DNA of 64,000 nt from contig VFZU01000001.1 of NCBI GenBank assembly GCA_016870995.1, positions 1 through 64,000 of the forward strand, in the 5' to 3' direction. A program made the position numbers and the translations under genes. Below, one piece after another: positions 62,470-64,000 of the stretch (positions within the stretch are counted from its first letter, which is position 1; the number at the start of each line of letters is the position of its first letter). Source of the DNA: Acidobacteriota bacterium (GTDB lineage: Bacteria; Acidobacteriota; Terriglobia; Bryobacterales; Bryobacteraceae). Below the pieces are notes generated by a model. That model saw nothing but the letters and a program-made list of their open reading frames with translations, made no database searches and was not told the DNA's origin.

Positions 62470-63345
62470 ATGCTGAGACGATCGTTTTTGGCGCTGGCGG
62501 CGCAGTTAGCGAATTCACCAAGGGTGGATTCGCACATTCACTTGTTCGCTTCGGATGGGAGGCGCTTTCCTTTTCATCCGAAAGGGACGTATCAGCCGAA
62601 GCCTGAGCCGCTTGAGGATTATGCGAAGTTTGCAGTAGCGGCGGGGATTCAGCACGCGGTGATTGTGCATCCGGAGCCTTATCAGGATGATCATCGGTAT
62701 CTCGAGTATTGCTTTGAGAATGAGCCGAGGAAGGACTTCTTTAAAGGAACGTGTCTGTTTGATGCGTACCGCGAGGATACGCCGCAGCGGATCGATGCGT
62801 TGGTGAAGAAGTGGCCGGGAAGAGTGCGGGCGTTGCGGGTGCATCGAACCAATAAGGATGCTTCGGTGACGGGGCCGATTCGAGAGAGGCCGCTTGAATC
62901 TGCGGAGATGCGACGGTGTTGGAAAGCGGTGGCGGATCGGGGGTTGATGATTCAGATGCACTTCATCCCGATGCATGCCGTTGCGATTGGAAAACTGGCG
63001 CGGGAGTTTCGCGGGATGAAGGTGGTGCTGGATCATCTGGGCCGGAACAATCAGGGGACGGAGACGGAGTGGAAGGATGTGCTGGCGCTGGCCAAGCTAC
63101 CGAATACGGTGATGAAGTTCTCGGGGCTCGAATATTCTCCGGTGGGGTTGGCGGAGAGAGTGAAGCAAGTGTATGAGGCATTTGGGCCCTCGAGGATTGT
63201 TTGGGGTGGACTGGGGATGAACCCCACTGAGTTTCAAACGTCAAGAAACCGTTTGCATGAACTGTTCGCTTTTGCGAGCGAGCAGGAACGCAATGCGATT
63301 CGCGGTGAGAATGCGATGAAGCTGTATGGGTGGACGCTACCATGA
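62470..63345 (+). CDS. Amidohydrolase family (TIM-barrel) protein
   Basis: MLRRSFLALAAQLANSPRVDSHIHLFASDGRRFPF...VLDHLGRNNQGT...SRIVWGGLGMNPTEF. Confidence 0.88.
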   Translation: MLRRSFLALAAQLANSPRVDSHIHLFASDGRRFPFHPKGTYQPKPEPLEDYAKFAVAAGIQHAVIVHPEPYQDDHRYLEYCFENEPRKDFFKGTCLFDAYREDTPQRIDALVKKWPGRVRALRVHRTNKDASVTGPIRERPLESAEMRRCWKAVADRGLMIQMHFIPMHAVAIGKLAREFRGMKVVLDHLGRNNQGTETEWKDVLALAKLPNTVMKFSGLEYSPVGLAERVKQVYEAFGPSRIVWGGLGMNPTEFQTSRNRLHELFAFASEQERNAIRGENAMKLYGWTLP

Positions 63346-64000
63346 AGGATTGTCGAATCCATATTTGTTGTTAACGCTGACGGCGGCGATCTGGGGATCG
63401 TCCTGGATGGCTGGGAGCGTGTTGTCACGCGAGGGTGTGGCTCCGATTTATTCAAGTCTGGGACGGTTTGGTTTTGGGGCGCTGGGTTTATTGCTGATCA
63501 TGTGGGGCGTGAAGCCGTGGCCGCGACCGGAGAGAGCGGTTTGGATTCGGCTGGCGGCGATGGGTTTTCTGGGGGTGGCGCTTTACAACATCTGCTTCTT
63601 TAGCGGGCTGAAGACGGTGCCTTCGGGCAGAGCTTCGTTGATGGCTTCTCTGCAGCCTTCGTTGATCTTCATCTATTCGAGGATTGTCTGGGGTGAGAAA
63701 GTGACTTTGCGTAAGCTGGGCGGGTTGTTGTTGAGCTTGATTGGAGCTGGGTTGGTGTTAACGCAAGGAGAGCCGGGGAAATTGTTCGCGGCTGGTTTGG
63801 GGAGCGGAGACGTGTGGATTCTGACGGCGGTGCTGGCGTGGTTTGGCTATACGATTCTGGGGCGAGATCTGGCGAATCGATTGTCGCCGCTGGCGGTGAC
63901 GGCTTACTCGATCTGGATTGGGCTTGGGATGCTTTTGGCGTATGTGATGGTGGTGGGCGGGCCGGTGCCCGATTTGACGAGCGTGAAGTTCTGGGGAATC
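63326..64000 (+). CDS. DMT/EamA family transporter, truncated by the window end
   Basis: Absent from the ORF track because no stop lies in the window: MGGRYHEGLSNPYLLLTLTAAIWGSSWMAGSVLSREGVAPIYSSLGRFGFGALGLLLIMW...GLKTVPSGRASLMASLQPSLIFIYSRIVWGEKVTLRKLGGLLLSLIGAGLVLTQG. Confidence 0.9.
   Translation, partial: MGGRYHEGLSNPYLLLTLTAAIWGSSWMAGSVLSREGVAPIYSSLGRFGFGALGLLLIMWGVKPWPRPERAVWIRLAAMGFLGVALYNICFFSGLKTVPSGRASLMASLQPSLIFIYSRIVWGEKVTLRKLGGLLLSLIGAGLVLTQGEPGKLFAAGLGSGDVWILTAVLAWFGYTILGRDLANRLSPLAVTAYSIWIGLGMLLAYVMVVGGPVPDLTSVKFWGI

Overview
The window is a dense, moderately high-GC bacterial chromosome segment. It is most consistent with Acidobacteriota (Bryobacterales/Solibacter-like), judging from an ADOP-type permease, Carboxypeptidase-regulatory/TonB-type Oar-like receptors, a TIGR03437-like C-terminal domain, and DUF1501/DUF1553 pairs. 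Housekeeping anchors are lexA, secA, gltB/gltD, a solitary nuoI, an RluA-family pseudouridine synthase, selO and ridA. Accessory content includes an IS3-family (IS407-like) element, two toxin-antitoxin modules (HicBA-like and RelE/ParE-like), two large TonB-dependent receptor-like genes and a Cpx-like two-component system. The observations I rate highest are: (1) a short Cys-rich ORF at ~47.5-48.0 kb with the spacing C-x10-C-x10-C-x13-C-x10-C-x10-C, which suggests a disulfide-stapled alpha-hairpin; (2) a CpxRA/CpxP-like divergent locus at 51.9-54.6 kb with a GTAAA-N6-GTAAA direct repeat in the shared promoter region; (3) an ADOP permease carrying an extra in-frame module of about 402 codons; (4) a patch of gene decay at 40.0-42.4 kb, with a nonsense codon, two frameshifts and a possible gene fusion; (5) an IS3 transposase that keeps a canonical A_AAA_AAC slippery site but has lost the second catalytic Asp; (6) a pseudopilin frame interrupted by two in-frame amber codons. 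All calls come from reading the sequence and the ORF track. No database search was run.
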